From Meandrina meandrites (Eukaryota; Cnidaria; Anthozoa; Scleractinia; Meandrinidae): a stretch of 64,000 nt of DNA. This document shows positions 25,451-38,220 of the stretch, piece by piece; positions within the stretch are counted from its first letter, which is position 1; every line of letters starts with the position of its first letter. Below the pieces are notes generated by a model that was given only the letters and a program-made list of their open reading frames with translations, had not been told where the DNA came from and made no database searches. A program made the translations under genes and the position numbers. Location: contig OY855910.1 of assembly GCA_963693305.1 (NCBI GenBank), positions 16,412,862 through 16,476,861 of the forward strand, given 5' to 3'.

Positions 25451-26224
25451 TCAATCCAGCCTTAATAGGTTAACTGTTGCTGGCTGGGAGTGGACGGAAA
25501 GTGTTACAACTGTACGGGAGAATTGATAGAAAAAGAAAGAACATTTAACCCTTTGTTCCACTATCCCCAATCTCATCATCAGAGCCCGTTTTCTTTCGGT
25601 CAGCGCCAACTTGAAGAACGCACACTCTGGCCAAGTACAATCTGAAAGTCCGCCATTCACGAACTTCCGGTTCCCGTCAGAGTTTGTTCCCCACAAAGCT
25701 GATTAGCTGACAATCCATAAGCACTCTGGCATGCTTAAAAATCCGGGCTTGGCCACGATTCGCTTTCTTGGTGCTGACCAAAAGAAAAGCTGGCACTTGG
25801 GACAACATTGGGCTATTCCCAGTCCCTTGCATCTTACATTTGACTGATTAGAAACGAATGGGGATGATAAACAGGTGCGCATATATGGGTCAATCATTGA
25901 CCACCAGGGTGGTTTTTTCTTCTTTTCACTTCCTACCTTGTGAATGTTTCCACTTTGTTCCTTTGTGACAGATTTTGTAGAAGGCAAGCTACTAGATCCA
26001 GTGTTTATTTGTTTAGTCGCAAGACTGTTGGAGGCAGCCGCTGTTCTAGCTGGTGGACGCACTTGCCCTTTTCCGTGCACTAAGCGAGAGATGGTAATCG
26101 AGTTAGCAAGGTTAAAACAATATATTATACATTCTTCAACTGTTTGGCAAACTGATTGTTTTTCATGATCAGCAAGCTTGATTTGATTTTCCAAGAGACA
26201 ATTCCAACCCGGATTAAAAGACAT
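25451..26224 (-). pseudogene. Decayed ORF with zinc-ribbon/GRF-like pieces (uncertain)
   Basis: A 173-codon minus-strand frame (25703-26224) ends in a segment with CCPKCQ followed by GFLSMPEC, reminiscent of a topoisomerase-type zinc ribbon (CPxC, later FLxCxxxPEC). A separate frame just downstream (25451-25696) reads GNRKFVNGGLSDCTWPECAF then FKLA, resembling the GRF zinc-finger pattern GR-x-F-x-C then C-x-FF-x-W with key residues altered. Zinc ribbon then GRF finger is the order in the C-terminus of topoisomerase III alpha, so a degraded copy is one possibility. The N-terminal 100 residues match nothing I know. Weak pattern-level evidence. Confidence 0.25.
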
Positions 26225-26321
26225 TTCTATGTGTCAATAGACCGATTACATAAATAGCGTCATATTTGAATAACAATACATTAAAAGACCTTAGCCTCGT
26301 GCGTATGTTTCCAAACAAAGA

Positions 26322-26404
26322 TTTACCCTCCAACATTAAATTCGCCGGTACCCATTTATACATCTGGGTGGAGAGAGGCAGTTTGAGAGTAAAGTGTCCT
26401 GCCA
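26322..26404 (-). repeat. SINE fragment (minus orientation)
   Basis: On the minus strand it reads CACCCAGATGTATAAATGGG then TACCGGCGAATTTAATG, matching the core of the SINE at 9553-9818. It generates the start of a spurious ORF (MAGHFTLKLPLSTQMYKWVP). Confidence 0.85.
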
Positions 26405-26459
26405 AACAACAAAATAACTGAAATAAAAGTACTGAAATACGGGAAACTGAATCTCTTTT

Positions 26460-27590
26460 ACTTTTTAAAAAGAAATTAATAATAATAATAATTTATTAAT
26501 TTATAGTGCGCCTTTTAGCATGGAAATGATCAAAGGCGCATTACATATACAATATTAAAACATTAAAATATTAAAAAAAAAAAAGCATTACATATACAAT
26601 ATTAAAACCTTAAAATATTAAAATATACTGAATATATACATATTAATAACGAGATCTAAAGGCTAAAAGCTAATTTAAAAAGATATGTTTTAAGACGAGA
26701 TTTAAAAATAAGAATAGAACTAATATTCCGCAGGCAAGCTGGAAGCGCATTCCAAAGTGTAGGCGCAGCTACACTAAAACACCTGTCACCAAACGACTTC
26801 TTCATTTTCCCTGCTGGGTGCAAAAGAAGCGTGCCTGAAGTTATAGAGCGCAGTGAATAGCGTGCGGGCTTTCTTACATTAATTAAATCACTAATATAAG
26901 CTGGCGCCATGCCATTGAGAGCCTTAAAAGTTAAAAGTAAAATTTTAAAATGAATTCTATATCTAACTGGCAGCCAGTGTAATTCTTGTAAAACAGGCGT
27001 AATATGATCATATTTGCGACTCGAAGTTAGCAGCCGAGCCGCAGCGTTCTGCACTCTCTGCAATTTAGCAATTTCACAGTCTGGTAGTCCATAGAGAAGT
27101 CCATTACAATAATCAATTCTACTGGTAACGAACGCGTGCAAAACCGTTTCTAATTTATCTCTTGATAGAAATTTGCTAATTCGCTTAATATTGTGTAACC
27201 AGAAAAAAGCTGCACTACAAGACTTAGAGATATGAGTCGACATAGAAAAATTGCAGTCAAACCAGGAGCCTAGATTGCGCACTTCAGACACAGGCTTGAT
27301 ATCTGTCGTGCCAACACGGATTGTACAATCATTAATTTTCAACATTTGTTGCCTAGATCCAATAATTAGAAATTCAGTTTTATCATCATTTATCTTTAAC
27401 TTATCCTGGTACATCCATTTTCTTAAGTCACTGATACATCTCTCCATTGTACACACGGCCTCAGCTTGATCTGTTGGACTATTCGGATTGAATGAAAGGT
27501 AGAGCTGAGTGTCATCAGCGAAACAGTGGGCGTCGGGCACGTGGGCTTGTACTATCTCGAAGAGCTTGGAGGCGTAAACAACATTGGAAC
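26460..27590 (-). mobile_element. Non-LTR retrotransposon, 5'-truncated (CR1/L2-like RT fragment)
   Basis: An uninterrupted 294-codon frame (26656-27540, open further to about 27585) begins in the reverse transcriptase palm with the catalytic FADDTQLYLSF box. It continues through NDDKTEFLIIGSRQQ and the C-terminal LQRVQNAAARLLTSS and LHWLPVRYRIHFKILLLTFK blocks typical of CR1/L2/Rex-like LINEs. Endonuclease and most RT motifs are missing. The AT-rich 3' region (26460-26655) holds a tandem duplication of ACATATACAATATTAAAAC and ends in AAT repeats. Clade assignment is approximate. Confidence 0.88.
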
Positions 27591-27619
27591 ATATGCCTTA
27601 ATTGTGTTATATTTTAATT

Positions 27620-27787
27620 TATTTACATTGTTTTTTTTAAGTCTAAGAAGCATTGTCTTGTACAATTAACGTTTTTAAGTCTAAGAAGCATTGTCTTGTA
27701 CAATTAACGTTTCTATTTCTTTAGTTGTGATATTCTCCACAGGGCCGTTCTGTAAACCACTTTATGTGAGATCGCCCCCTGTTTAAA
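27620..27787 (+). mobile_element. 3' tail of another LINE (plus orientation)
   Basis: Contains two direct copies of TTTTTAAGTCTAAGAAGCAT then TGTCTTGTACAATTAACG, followed by CACAGGGCCGTTCTGTAAAC and GATCGCCCCCTGTTTAAA, running straight into the ATT array. This is the usual look of a CR1/L2-type 3' end with a microsatellite tail. It abuts the minus-strand LINE head-on. Confidence 0.6.
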
Positions 27788-27908
<121 letters not shown>

Positions 27909-28121
27909 CCCGACCAGGGTTAGTTAGAAACCGGAACGCTTGATGTGGAATCCAGCGCAATAACCATTTTACCACCGTACCTCCCACCCTGTTTGGGTGA
28001 CGGCCTCATATTGCCGGGAGGTTTTGAATTGCAGTAACCATGGCTCAGTGTCTCCTTACATCGATCCTTGCACGAAATGTCTCAAATGAAATGTCCTACC
28101 ATGTATGTCAATCAACAATTA

Positions 28122-31100
28122 TCAAGAGTTCCTACCTTTGTTACCGGAATCCTTGCACAACCATCCCCGCACCTGAGGCGTGGCAATTGTATACAGTATA
28201 GGATTCACGGACGAATTGACCGGAAGTACGAACACTGCCATCCATACATACACCTGCTTCTCAGGATCATGGAAACTTCCGGTCAGTGATAAGATGCCAA
28301 CAATGATCACAGGCATCCAGCAACAGAAGTCGGTCAGAATAATAAAAGCGACTCGCTTGGCAAGGGCAGATTCACGTTTAACATTCGTTGATCTTATTGA
28401 GCTTGATGATTTCACGGCAGACATGAATATGGCCACGTAGGCGAACGATATGAACAGAAACGCAAGTAAATTGAACCCGATGAATATGGTGACGGAATAC
28501 TCCCAGCCTGGCGGTCTGTCATTTGAAAGCTGTAGAGCCAGACACACTGCAGATCGCCCATAGAAACGGTTTCCATGGTCTCCATCATTGAAGTAACTTA
28601 GACCAGACATTGGGAGAAAAGACAGAACGAGGCCCAGTACCCACGCGGCCAAGCAGATGACGTAACAACCTTTTAGGCTCAAGGGCTGCACACGAAAACT
28701 GAACACGATACAGATGAGTCTGTCGGCGGTGATGATGGAAAGAAGCATAACCGAGATCTATTGAAATGAAAGAAAAAAAATTAGCATCTCTGTCCCGCTT
28801 TATAACATACGTGGGAGAAAGAAACGATGATGATGTTGACGAAGACAATGAAGATGATGATAAATATGAATTCGAATTTGAAACTGGCCCTCAAATAGTT
28901 TATTTCTGCTAAACAACCAGGAGAAAGGAATGTAAAAACAGGTCCTTCCGAATCGTTTTTGTTATCGTTATACTATTTGTATTATTATTATTATTGTTAC
29001 TATTATTATTATTATTTTTTTTTTTTTTTCCGACTGGTTTATTTATTTATTTATTTATTTATTTTTTTTTTTGAACTTTAATTACTTTAATTAAATATTC
29101 AACTCTTGTCTCTAGTAATACATTTAAAATAATTTCTACTATACACGCTTTGAAGACTGAAGGTAGCAGAACGTTTAACTATAAACCCATCCTGTTACTG
29201 ATTTCCATGTCGACTACAATAATTCTATTTCTAATTCACTTCCAAGTGTACAATAATAATAATAATAGTAAATGTAAATGTTACTATTATTATTATTATT
29301 GTTATTATAACAAAAGCTACAAATTTCCAAGATTCATAATATACCTGTTACGAAAGAAAAGATCAAATATGGAAGATTGGCCTTATGTCGAACGTGAGCT
29401 ATTGTTATGGACGTTATCTGACTCTCCAGGTGCAAGGCGAAGATAGCAAAAAGTTGCAAATTCCACATACCTCGCTAGATAGCATAGACAGAGCACCTGT
29501 CACCTGACACATTGTACCCGCTCTCCACTGCACGTCATGCATGAAGTATTCACCCTGCCAACGAGTGTCTTGCACAGCAATTATAATAAGGTAGACCCCC
29601 ATTAGGAAGTCAGAAAACGCCAGGTTTTTCAAGAGAAATGACTGCACCTTTCCGTCTTCGCTGTACATCAGCCTCCAGAAGATGACTGACAGATTGCCGA
29701 CCAGTGCTACAATTCCCAGAATCCAAACACATACCCGTACCGCTGGATTCTTCATCATGTCGTCACAACTGGAGAACTCGTTCTGGGGAGAGTCACAAAC
29801 CAAACCCTTTGTTGTCTTCTTGGCATAGCAGCAGAGAATAAAGCTGTCCAAAGTCCTAAATAAAGAAACAGCAGGCTTTCGTATACTTGAATGGCTCAGC
29901 TTTCTAAGGTATTTGACTGATAAGGATAAAAAAAGGTTTACATAATTGTCTGAATTTGGGTTCGAGACTTGTTTTCGATTTTTCTGTCTATCGGAAAGCC
30001 AGCCATACTCAATTGATCATGACATATGTGCCTGGGTAAAGTAATAATGGCAACTCGGTGTCGAGAAGCGTCAAACAAATCTGAAACTGAATTAGATTAA
30101 GGCAGAAGCTACTGTGCAGGGGATAACCACACTCTAATTTTTGGTTTTCACTGCACATACGCAACAGGCAACAGCACAAGCATACGAATAAGTGCGTAAA
30201 AAGAATGAACAAGGTAACACTTCTTAAACGGACTTTGTCACGGATTTGAACATATTTTTGAACAGGCAAAATATATATTTGTATCGTAGGAAACCTAAAA
30301 ATAATGGGCCATCTTTATTAACAATTGCTATATTAAAGCACGTAAACTGTTACAAAGCGTTTCGGGCTGCGGAAGGCTAGGATGGAAAAGGATTGCAATT
30401 TGAAATATTGAGGCTAAACTTTTCAAATTGTTAACGCGCGTCTCCAAAAAAATCGATATTTATAGCCGTGGTTTGATTTCTCTTCGCAAATTGAGGTTAT
30501 ATTTCCTTTTTAGATGTTCAAAAATAATGTTTTTCACGGGTTAAGTTGCCTACCACTAATTTCAGAGTAGTTTACACTGGTAAATCCGCAAAATCCCTGC
30601 GACGTAGCTTCTTTAAGCTGTCCTCGCTAGACATAACCACAAGACTAAAAAGAAACAAAATTGTTCGTTCTTCTTGTGCTTATGCTGCTTATTCCTAGTT
30701 AGAACATTATAAGAAGAATGAACGTGTTCGTTTTTTTTATGCATCGTTGCATGTGGTTATGCCTGTGACTATGCCTAGTGAAAGCCAGCATTACGATAAC
30801 AAACTATGCAACATGGTGTCAATCAGAATCCCGAAAGGACCAACTTATTAAACGCTACAATACTTACAAATGCTTTATAATTGTCAGGTGATGAAAAGTG
30901 TCCGTCGCAATTTCACTTTCAATAATCCCATTGTCATGTAAGAGTCTGTGTCCCAAACACAAATAAAAAATTATTGGGATGCCTATCTGAGGTATAGCAA
31001 GTTTTTATATTAACTGTTATAGCAGAAAACCATAGTGATTGCAATAACAAGAAATTCTGTAAACTGACCTCCGACTTCCCATACGACAAACCCTCTGGCC

Positions 31101-32624
31101 GAGGGAGAAACTCTCTCTCGCCTGGAGTTTGAGGAAGATGAGTGACAATTTACACTAGTAGCGTATAGGCAAGAAGACATCGTAGAGAACATCTAAGTCA
31201 TTTGGCATTCAGTCATTCATTCATTCATTCATTCATTCATTCATTCATTCATTCATTCATTCATTCATTCATTCGTCCTTCCGTCCATTCATTCATTCAT
31301 TCATTCATTCATTCATTCATTCATTCATTCATTCAATTATTCCTACATCCATCCATTCATCCGTCCGTCCGACCGACCGTGCGTCCATCCATCCATCCAT
31401 CCATTCGTCCATTCGTTCGTTCGTTCGTTCGTTCGTTCGTTCGCTCGTTCGTTCATTCATTCAGTTTCTATTTACATGAAGAAAAATTGACCTTGGTAGA
31501 AGTCTTATCCTCCATTCTCCATGCCCCCCACCTCCCCCCGTGCGAGAGAGTTTTTCATAAATTTCCTTCGCGACCGTTTATATGAGAAAACAGCAGCTAG
31601 GGTGACCCTGGATTGAGTGTCACTCGCTTTGAAGGAAGGTGAGAATAGGGAGTCAGTCGCCTTTTTTCCATGTAAGCACTTTGGCTATTTTTATTTGCCA
31701 ACGAAAGTCTAACCAGGGAGAAGTCTGGACATGCGTGGAACAGGGAGGGCCAATTTTTGGCTCGGTTGACAAACGTTTGCTAGAGGGAGAGGGTTACCCT
31801 ACTGCCAAGGACAACTTCTCCTCGTATAAACAGGCTGTTGGGAGAAATCTCAACCAGTCTATTATTCAACACCTAGGTTTAGGACATGCAGTCGTATTGA
31901 AGAGAAGATAAAACTTACAATCCAGGATACGAAGTAACGGGCACTTTGTAACGGTTAAAATCAGCACGGAGGTACAATTTACTTACAGTGTTGTCAGCGA
32001 CACCAAGCCAGTAAAGACATCTTTGGTAAGTCTTTTGAGTTTATTGCTGTTCAGGTGCCTAAAGAAACAGCAAACGTCACTAGAGATAAGGCGACATGAA
32101 AAAAGGACGTGTCGAAAGAGACAGCAATAGTTAGATTGACAACTGTATAAGACAGTATTTAAAAACAGCAGAGAGAGGTCGACAGAGTAAAGCCGCTCCA
32201 CATAGTTGCTGTTCAGGAGTCTCGTATGAGCGTCTTTTGAAATCTAACACGCATTTTGTTGCTTTTAAGCCATGGAGAAGTTATTCCAGAAATATGCTCC
32301 CCTAATGACAATTGTAGCTCTACAAGGACGAGAAACTTACAAATACTGGAGGTCTGAAAGATACGCGAATGCTTTCTCCTCAATAGTGCTGATAAGGTTG
32401 TGATCAAGGTACCTGTAACATGTGCAAAAAACAAGCTAAGAGAGGTCTATTCATGATGAAGTTTATAAACAAAGGCCACAGTTGATTTATGGTTGCAAAT
32501 AATGCGAGGCCCACGAATTTGTCAGTCGTAAGGCTGTTGTGTACTGCCCTCGTTAAAACAAAGTTGACTGACTGACTGACTGACTGATTGATTGACTGAC
32601 TCACTAACTGACTGACTGACTGAC

Positions 32625-32670
<46 letters not shown>

Positions 32671-35600
32671 ATTGATTTGCTAAAAGCACTTTTTCGACCA
32701 CATTGAATGCATGAAACGATCCAACCGTTTGTAATTTCTATTCGGTAAGGACTACGGTAAAATTAACAATTTGACCAGGAACCCAAGTTTCCTGTGGGCG
32801 ATTATTGCTCATCACTAAATTTTCTCCGATTCCGATTGGTTTAAATTGATCACGTGATGCAATAGTGTTCATCCACAGAGAGATAATGTCATTCGAAGTT
32901 AAAAAACTTCTTAAACTGCGTAACACTTGTGCTTGTGCAAAAATCAAGTTAGAAAAATAACAGCCCCAGAAAAGACCCTATCCACAGAGAGACACTATCA
33001 GCCCATAGTGTAATCCCGAGGAACAAACTCGGATGGGTAGTACTCGTACATGAAAATGTTTTATTTTTTTAGCAAGCGGACATTTGGTGGGTTTCTCGAC
33101 TGGTCTTGTTTCGTTTGTTACATTTACGCTTTCAAATCTTTTATACTTAAAAGTTAAAAATAATTCAAGATGCTCGTTTTTAATTGGCGTGCGGAAGAAT
33201 ATTTAGTGGTAAGCAATAAAGCAATAGAGTGTTTGTCTCGGAACTATCGGTCTGATAGTTGCCCCTTGAAAATTTGATATTGTCAAAACTAACGTATTGG
33301 TCCTCGAAGCTTAGCTTCTCGGGCTAATATTTGTTTTAAGAACATCAGATTTCCTATAGGACTTATAGGCTTAGTGGCTACCAATTGTTCATTGTCAACA
33401 AATACTTACAGATGTGTCAGTCGTCTTGTTTTTTTGAAGGTATTTTTGTTGATGATACGAATACGGTTTGATCTTACGCTTCTGGAATTAAGAAAAATAC
33501 TTATTTCAGCGTGTTGTAATTTCCTCAACAGTAGCCACTATAAAATTGCAATATGAAAGCAGTTGGTTAGAATGTGACTCACAAGATTTGTAAATTCGTC
33601 AGGTTATCTAGAAGGCCTTCGTGAATGTCGGCAAGAAGGTTTTCACCAAGATCCCTACAAAATAAAACATCATTAAGTTTTTTAAATATTTTAATTCTGC
33701 TGTTGAATTTAAACAGAAAGTAAGTGAGTTTAAATTGCAGTGACTATACCAAAGCTACGTGCTTTTATGTTGAATGTTTCTACTGGAATTTTGCTTCTAA
33801 AGTTGATGTCAGTGAATGCAAGTCTTTTTCTCGAGAAGTTTTAAAGGTATTTGTCTCCTCTCCATGCCTAAATTTATCCTACATTAGGATCTAGGATATG
33901 TCCATTTTATTGCCAACGGTCGAGCAGCTCTGCAGACATTGATCAAACGACAACGCTATAATAGTTTTTGTCCCATACCTGGGAAGAGTATTTGGGTTTG
34001 TTACTATATTGTTAAAATCAGATATATCCAGAGGGCACTTATCTAAGGAACCCCTATGCCTTCGTTAAATCACCCATTGCTTTAGTGTGCTGTTAGCAAG
34101 TGAGCTTTACACGTTTTCCTAAAGGTAGCAGGATCAGGATATAAATGCTGATTCGACCGAGAATGGAATCACACAAGAGAGAATATGTTTTTTTTTTAAC
34201 TGGTAAAGGGAGCCCATAACTTAAAAGCCCTGTGGTTTTTCATGGGCTTCCTAGTCACCTCTATTTCATCTATATTACATTAACTTTATTACTGTGGCAA
34301 AATAAATGAGTGAACCAATAGACTTTTTAATTAGATTTAATTCATGATAGTTTTGACTCTTTTTAGATAAGTTATATTTGGAAACGCAATTTACATACAA
34401 AGATTGAAGTCGAGGTAGTCCTGCAAAAACATCATTGAGTTCCTTTAGAAAATTATTGTTGAGCCTCCTATTTGCACAAAAAAAAAACAATCAAGGTGAG
34501 AACATGTATATTATTTTAAACGATTCCGAGGATAAGCAAGGCTGATTAAACAGTACGGGAATATATTTTCTAATATTTCGGAAGGCACGGCCTTCCTTCT
34601 TCGGGGTGTTACAGAGAATGACTCGTTACGAATTTAAAATGTGGGAAATACGATATAACAAGTAAATAATGACAAAAGACTAGACTAAGTGACACGGCTA
34701 AGAAATAAGTAACGGTAGAAAGAAACGTTAAGATTCGTCAAGGTGGTCCTTGCAAATGAAAGTTCGTTTTCATATTTTAACGTTAACTCTCCTGAAACTA
34801 ATACTGTCTGTTCATAATCAGATAAATAAAGAAAAGACAATCAACCGTTTCTTCTTCTTTAACTCTCGGACGTACAATGGGGGATGCCACACGTCGATTT
34901 TTTTTTTCTGAAAAGAGCACTTACTCTATGATACTTAAAAACTTTCAGTAGCTGTTTGCTCATCTCTGACGGAAAATTTGATATGTCAAACACATTCCCA
35001 TGGCATCCGCGTCATTATATGCATGTTTGGCCTGTTATTTTATTTATTTTTTTTTTTTTTAATTTGTTTATTTTTACTATTTAACATCAAACATTTCAAC
35101 ACAATACACTTGACAATACACGAAAAAAAAGTACGATAGATAAATAAATGAATAAAAAATACAGAGGTAACAATGCGATACACGTTTTACGTAACTATTG
35201 TAACTAAATTATTTTCAGTAAAGGCCTCCATAAATTCAAAAAATTTTCTTCTTGTCATTTCGCATGTGCGATTGATCTTTGAATTGACGTTTTTTCTTTT
35301 AATAGCTCAAGAAAGAGAAGGAGATTAAGTAATTTGTGCTCATATTTTTGTAGAACGACATGTCGTTTGCTAAGTAGAATATAATAATTAAAGATATAGG
35401 AGCCAGAACTTCTGGGATTATAGCCGTACAATATCCCCAGTTCATCAAAATTGTAATTGTCGTCATTTTGACTATTCCACCGAAATAAGACTGAATTCAA
35501 AACGTCGCGTATACGGGGGCAGATAACTAGCATGTGTGACAGTGTTTCTAATTCGTTACAAAATTCACAAAGGGGAGATTCTGATATGTTCATTTTATAT

Positions 35601-37070
35601 GGGAGATTTCTGCACGGTAAAATATTGTGAATTATCTTAAACTGAAATATACTTAGTTTCATTTCCCGTGTTATTCTAAATGTTAGTTTATAATTTGCGC
35701 TGATCTTCATCTCTTCTACACCTAACCTTTGTAGCCTAGAACTAGCTAAAGGTTCTTTAAATTTCTTTTGAATAAAAATATTCCGAGCTCTTTTACTAGT
35801 GAGTATTTGACCAGGAAGAGAAGTCGGTTTTCCTTCTTGTCGATTCCCACCATTTGTAGATTGTAATTCACGCTTCCATCCTAATGGTATTGCAGCTATT
35901 AAACCCCAGAGGTTTGGTAAATGGTGTGGCAAGCCCAAATTTTCTAAGAAAATGGTCATATGAGAGAAATTTGCCATCTTCTTCTTATAAATCTTTGATT
36001 CTAAGAATTCCAGCAACATGCCAGTTTTCCCAGTATACAGATTTGCCTGCTATGGTTATGTTTTTATTATTCCAAATAATGGCTTCCCTAATGTCATGTT
36101 TGTCTAGAGGGGCGGATTTTACATCATGAACTTTTTAAGATGTCAATGCAGAAAGTTGGCATATTTTTTAGTTCTAAAAGACTTAAATCGTAACTACAGT
36201 AAAATCCAAGATGGCCGATCGAAGACATCACATGACGTCATAGAACGTAACGGCCAACAAAACTTGGGTTATCTTGTAGCGCAAGCTTATGTCTCAAAAT
36301 ATTTTTTTGCAGTACCTTAACAGAACATTACCAGGGGGTCCATCAACGACACACCCCCCCCCCCCCCCCCAATTTGTACCACGGTGGGGTTTGCGTGTAC
36401 GTACAAGGGTTAAGCTTTCATATCAATACTTGCACTCAATAAAATGATTTTCTATTTAATGTGGCGTTTTTTTTTCTCGCATCAAGCCGTTCACAAGTAG
36501 ACTAAAGTAACCATTTATTTGAAATGCCTTATGCGCTCACGAAAATAGTATAAAGCGTCTTTCTTTCCTGCGTAGGATATGACGTCATAGCCATTTTTGC
36601 CGAGGTTCGCACACAGTGGATGGTTATGTATCCGTAAATCATTCCTACTATGTTAAGTTTCAAAAACTTACAAAGTTTCAAGAGACGATAAACCTTGAAA
36701 CGTCTCCGTCTCCAAATGGAATACTTTGTTGTGACTCAAGTCTCTATAATAAAAAGAAACGAGAAAGTTAGCTTCACCTCGTAATAGAACGTATTCACAT
36801 GACGTCACGGCAACCATATTGGTTTGCCAAAACAGAGAAACGGTGGCCATATTGTTATACTAAGATATCCCACCGGGAATTAATATCTATTTTTATTCAA
36901 ACTCGTCTTTTGCTTAGGTAAACCAATATGGCCCCTGGACACGTGAGTAAAATCTAATTGCTGAACTTAAAAGATTTCAGACAAAAACACTGACTTACAA
37001 GTAGACGAGAGATGAAAGAGAAAGAAAATCTCTGTTCCTCAGCCGGGTGATTTTGCTTCCACCAAATAAG
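28122..37070 (-). CDS. LGR/RXFP-like leucine-rich-repeat GPCR (5' end not found)
   Basis: A receptor of the relaxin/LGR class. Exons in transcript order: 36999-37070, 36672-36743, 34399-34467, 33583-33654, 32341-32412, 31987-32058, 30868-30945 (leucine-rich repeats), then 29471-29855 and 28122-28757 (seven-helix domain). Each LRR exon starts with one base and ends with two bases of a codon, so all can be joined; five are 72 bp. Repeats read like YLDHNLISTIEEKAFAYLSD and DLSHNKVFHLETETFQGLSS. The membrane part has NLAFSDFLMGVYL (TM2), CQVTGALSMLSSE (TM3), ADRL in place of DRY, FCCWMP (TM6) and NSSVNPILY (TM7), closely following RXFP1/2 (FLAMLSTEVSVLLL, CADCLMGVYL). The tail after helix 7 is only about 20 residues and may continue past a GTAGG donor at the stop. 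No LDLa module, signal peptide or N-terminal cap was found; more LRR exons may be hidden in the introns. Confidence 0.9.
28981..29066. repeat. ATT / T / TTTA simple-repeat tract
   Basis: Runs of ATT units, then a T homopolymer, then TTTA units, in the intron between the two seven-helix exons of the LGR-like receptor. Confidence 0.93.
30224..30616. mobile_element. MITE family A, copy 2
   Basis: Same family as 17287-17684: CTTAAACGGACTTTGTCACG at one end and CGACGTAGCTTCTTTAA at the other, with shared interior ATCGATATTTATAGCCGT and GGGTTAAGTTGCCTACCACT. Lies in the intron between the last LRR exon and the membrane-domain exon. Confidence 0.85.
31208..31463. repeat. ATTC/GTTC microsatellite (about 250 bp)
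   Basis: Long array of ATTC, then mixed ATCC and GTCC, then GTTC units in an LRR-receptor intron. It gives a spurious HSFI-repeat ORF. Confidence 0.97.
32564..32678. repeat. GACT/GATT microsatellite
   Basis: Array of GACT units grading into GATT units between the LRR exons at 32341-32412 and 33583-33654. Confidence 0.96.
35042..36130 (-). mobile_element. LINE 3' end (L1/Tx1-like), inactivated
   Basis: The minus strand encodes the C-terminal part of an L1/Tx1-type ORF2: IIWNNKNITIAGKSVYWENW, then KFLSYDHFLRKFGL, then FQFKIIHNILPCRNL and a zinc-binding-like LCEFCNELETLSHMLVICP. An in-frame stop follows RIKDL and the downstream part is in another frame, so it cannot make one protein. It ends in a T-rich tract on the plus strand (35037-35063), the poly-A tail of a minus-strand insertion. 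The RT core is missing. Confidence 0.85.
36354..36370. repeat. Homopolymer C run (17 bp)
   Basis: Seventeen consecutive C bases in an intron of the LRR receptor; length uncertain in assemblies. Confidence 0.95.
36790..36950. mobile_element. MITE-like inverted repeat with CCATATTGGTTT arms
   Basis: CAACCATATTGGTTTGCC on the left and GGTAAACCAATATGGCC on the right pair as arms of about 35 bp with mismatches. It lies immediately 5' (on the minus strand) of the 36672-36743 LRR exon. A TGACGTCA palindrome is in the left arm, and more occur nearby (36230, 36580). Confidence 0.55.
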
Positions 37071-37929
37071 CTTCACAACAAAGGGAAAAAAAGTAATATC
37101 AAATATTTTGCCTCACATAAAAATTTCAAAAGTTGAATATTTACTAATCGAAGGAAGCAAGGGATTGGGAACGGGTTTGAGGGTTTGAGATGCGTAGTGT
37201 ATAGTGGGATTTGAGTTTATAATCGGTGGCCGTTAGCGAGGTGAAACATTCTACCGCCAGCCTTTGCCGTGTACATGTTAAGTTTGGTTTTCTTTTCTTT
37301 TTATTTGTCATCCATGGATGTACGTTTTCGCTTTGTTTTGTTTGTTTAGTTCTGTTATTATAGTTGTAAATTAGGAACGTTCCCCGTTTTCTCCACCTGC
37401 TCGTGTTTTCACGTCCGGCTTTGATGCACTTTTTGTCACTTTCCTCATAGCTTGTATAGCCAATGCACCCAAATTAATCCGGATGTGCAGTGGAGGCAAA
37501 ATGACAAGTACGCTTGAGAAACGGGATAAAAATAATTGGCCATACTTTACCAAACAGTCAACCTTTTATCTGTTAATGCACATTTACTTACCCCGAGTAT
37601 TTCGGCACAGGAAGAAGTAGACTGCTGTCCCTTAAAATGTTAGCTTATAATGCCCCCGCAAAGTGTGGGCTTTTAACCCAACACTAATTGGCGGTAACAA
37701 TGGAAACAAAAATAAATTTATCTGTCTTCCTAGCAATAATATAAAATCATGGAAATTCAGCTCGTTGAAATGGTGAAAAGATAACCGCTTGTCGCTTTTT
37801 CTTTGTCCTGCGTTCTGCACCTGATGAACATAAAATCTTTCTCATTTCACTACCGAGCATAAAATTTACTACCTTTTTTATTTCTCAAGAAAACAGCGGT
37901 TAGATTTTTTTACTTCGTCGTCAATGTCC

Positions 37930-38220
37930 ATGCTGGTGGTCTCATACATGCACAGTGGCCAAAACGAGGACAAAAGTGACGAAAGGTGCCGTCACATATT
38001 TCTTGTGTGTTTGTAAATGGTCACAAGCCGGTCAAAATGCCCCAAAACGAATTGCAATACGTTTTATTCTCATAAAGGATTGAAATCTTCTGAAATTGTA
38101 GAAATAAGGTGTCCAAGCTGCAATGGCGATAATCCATGTACAGCCAATGCTTATTAACGCGAGACAAGTCGGCGCTCGAGAAAATTAATGGTAATGCATT
38201 TTAAACTAAAAAATAAACTA
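37930..38220 (-). pseudogene. GPCR paralogue relic
   Basis: About 240 bp align on the minus strand with the helix 4 to helix 5 part of the intact receptor at 40051-41187. Shared blocks include ATGGATTATCGCCATTGCAG (one base different) and a remnant of the CACACAACAGATACGTC segment. Frameshifts and substitutions remove any open frame. Upstream of the relic, 38165-38210 matches the 5' flank of the intact gene (GGCGCTCGAGAAAATTAATG versus GGCGCTGGAGAAAATGAATG), so the relic joins a coding fragment directly to flank, implying an internal deletion. Confidence 0.82.

Noticed and set aside
26214..26405. 63-codon minus-strand ORF starting MAGHFTLKLPLSTQ
   Set aside because: Its N-terminal half is a SINE fragment, so it is not taken as the first exon of the downstream ORF.
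31202..31585. 127-codon ORF with HSFI repeats
   Set aside because: It is the translation of an ATTC/GTTC microsatellite.
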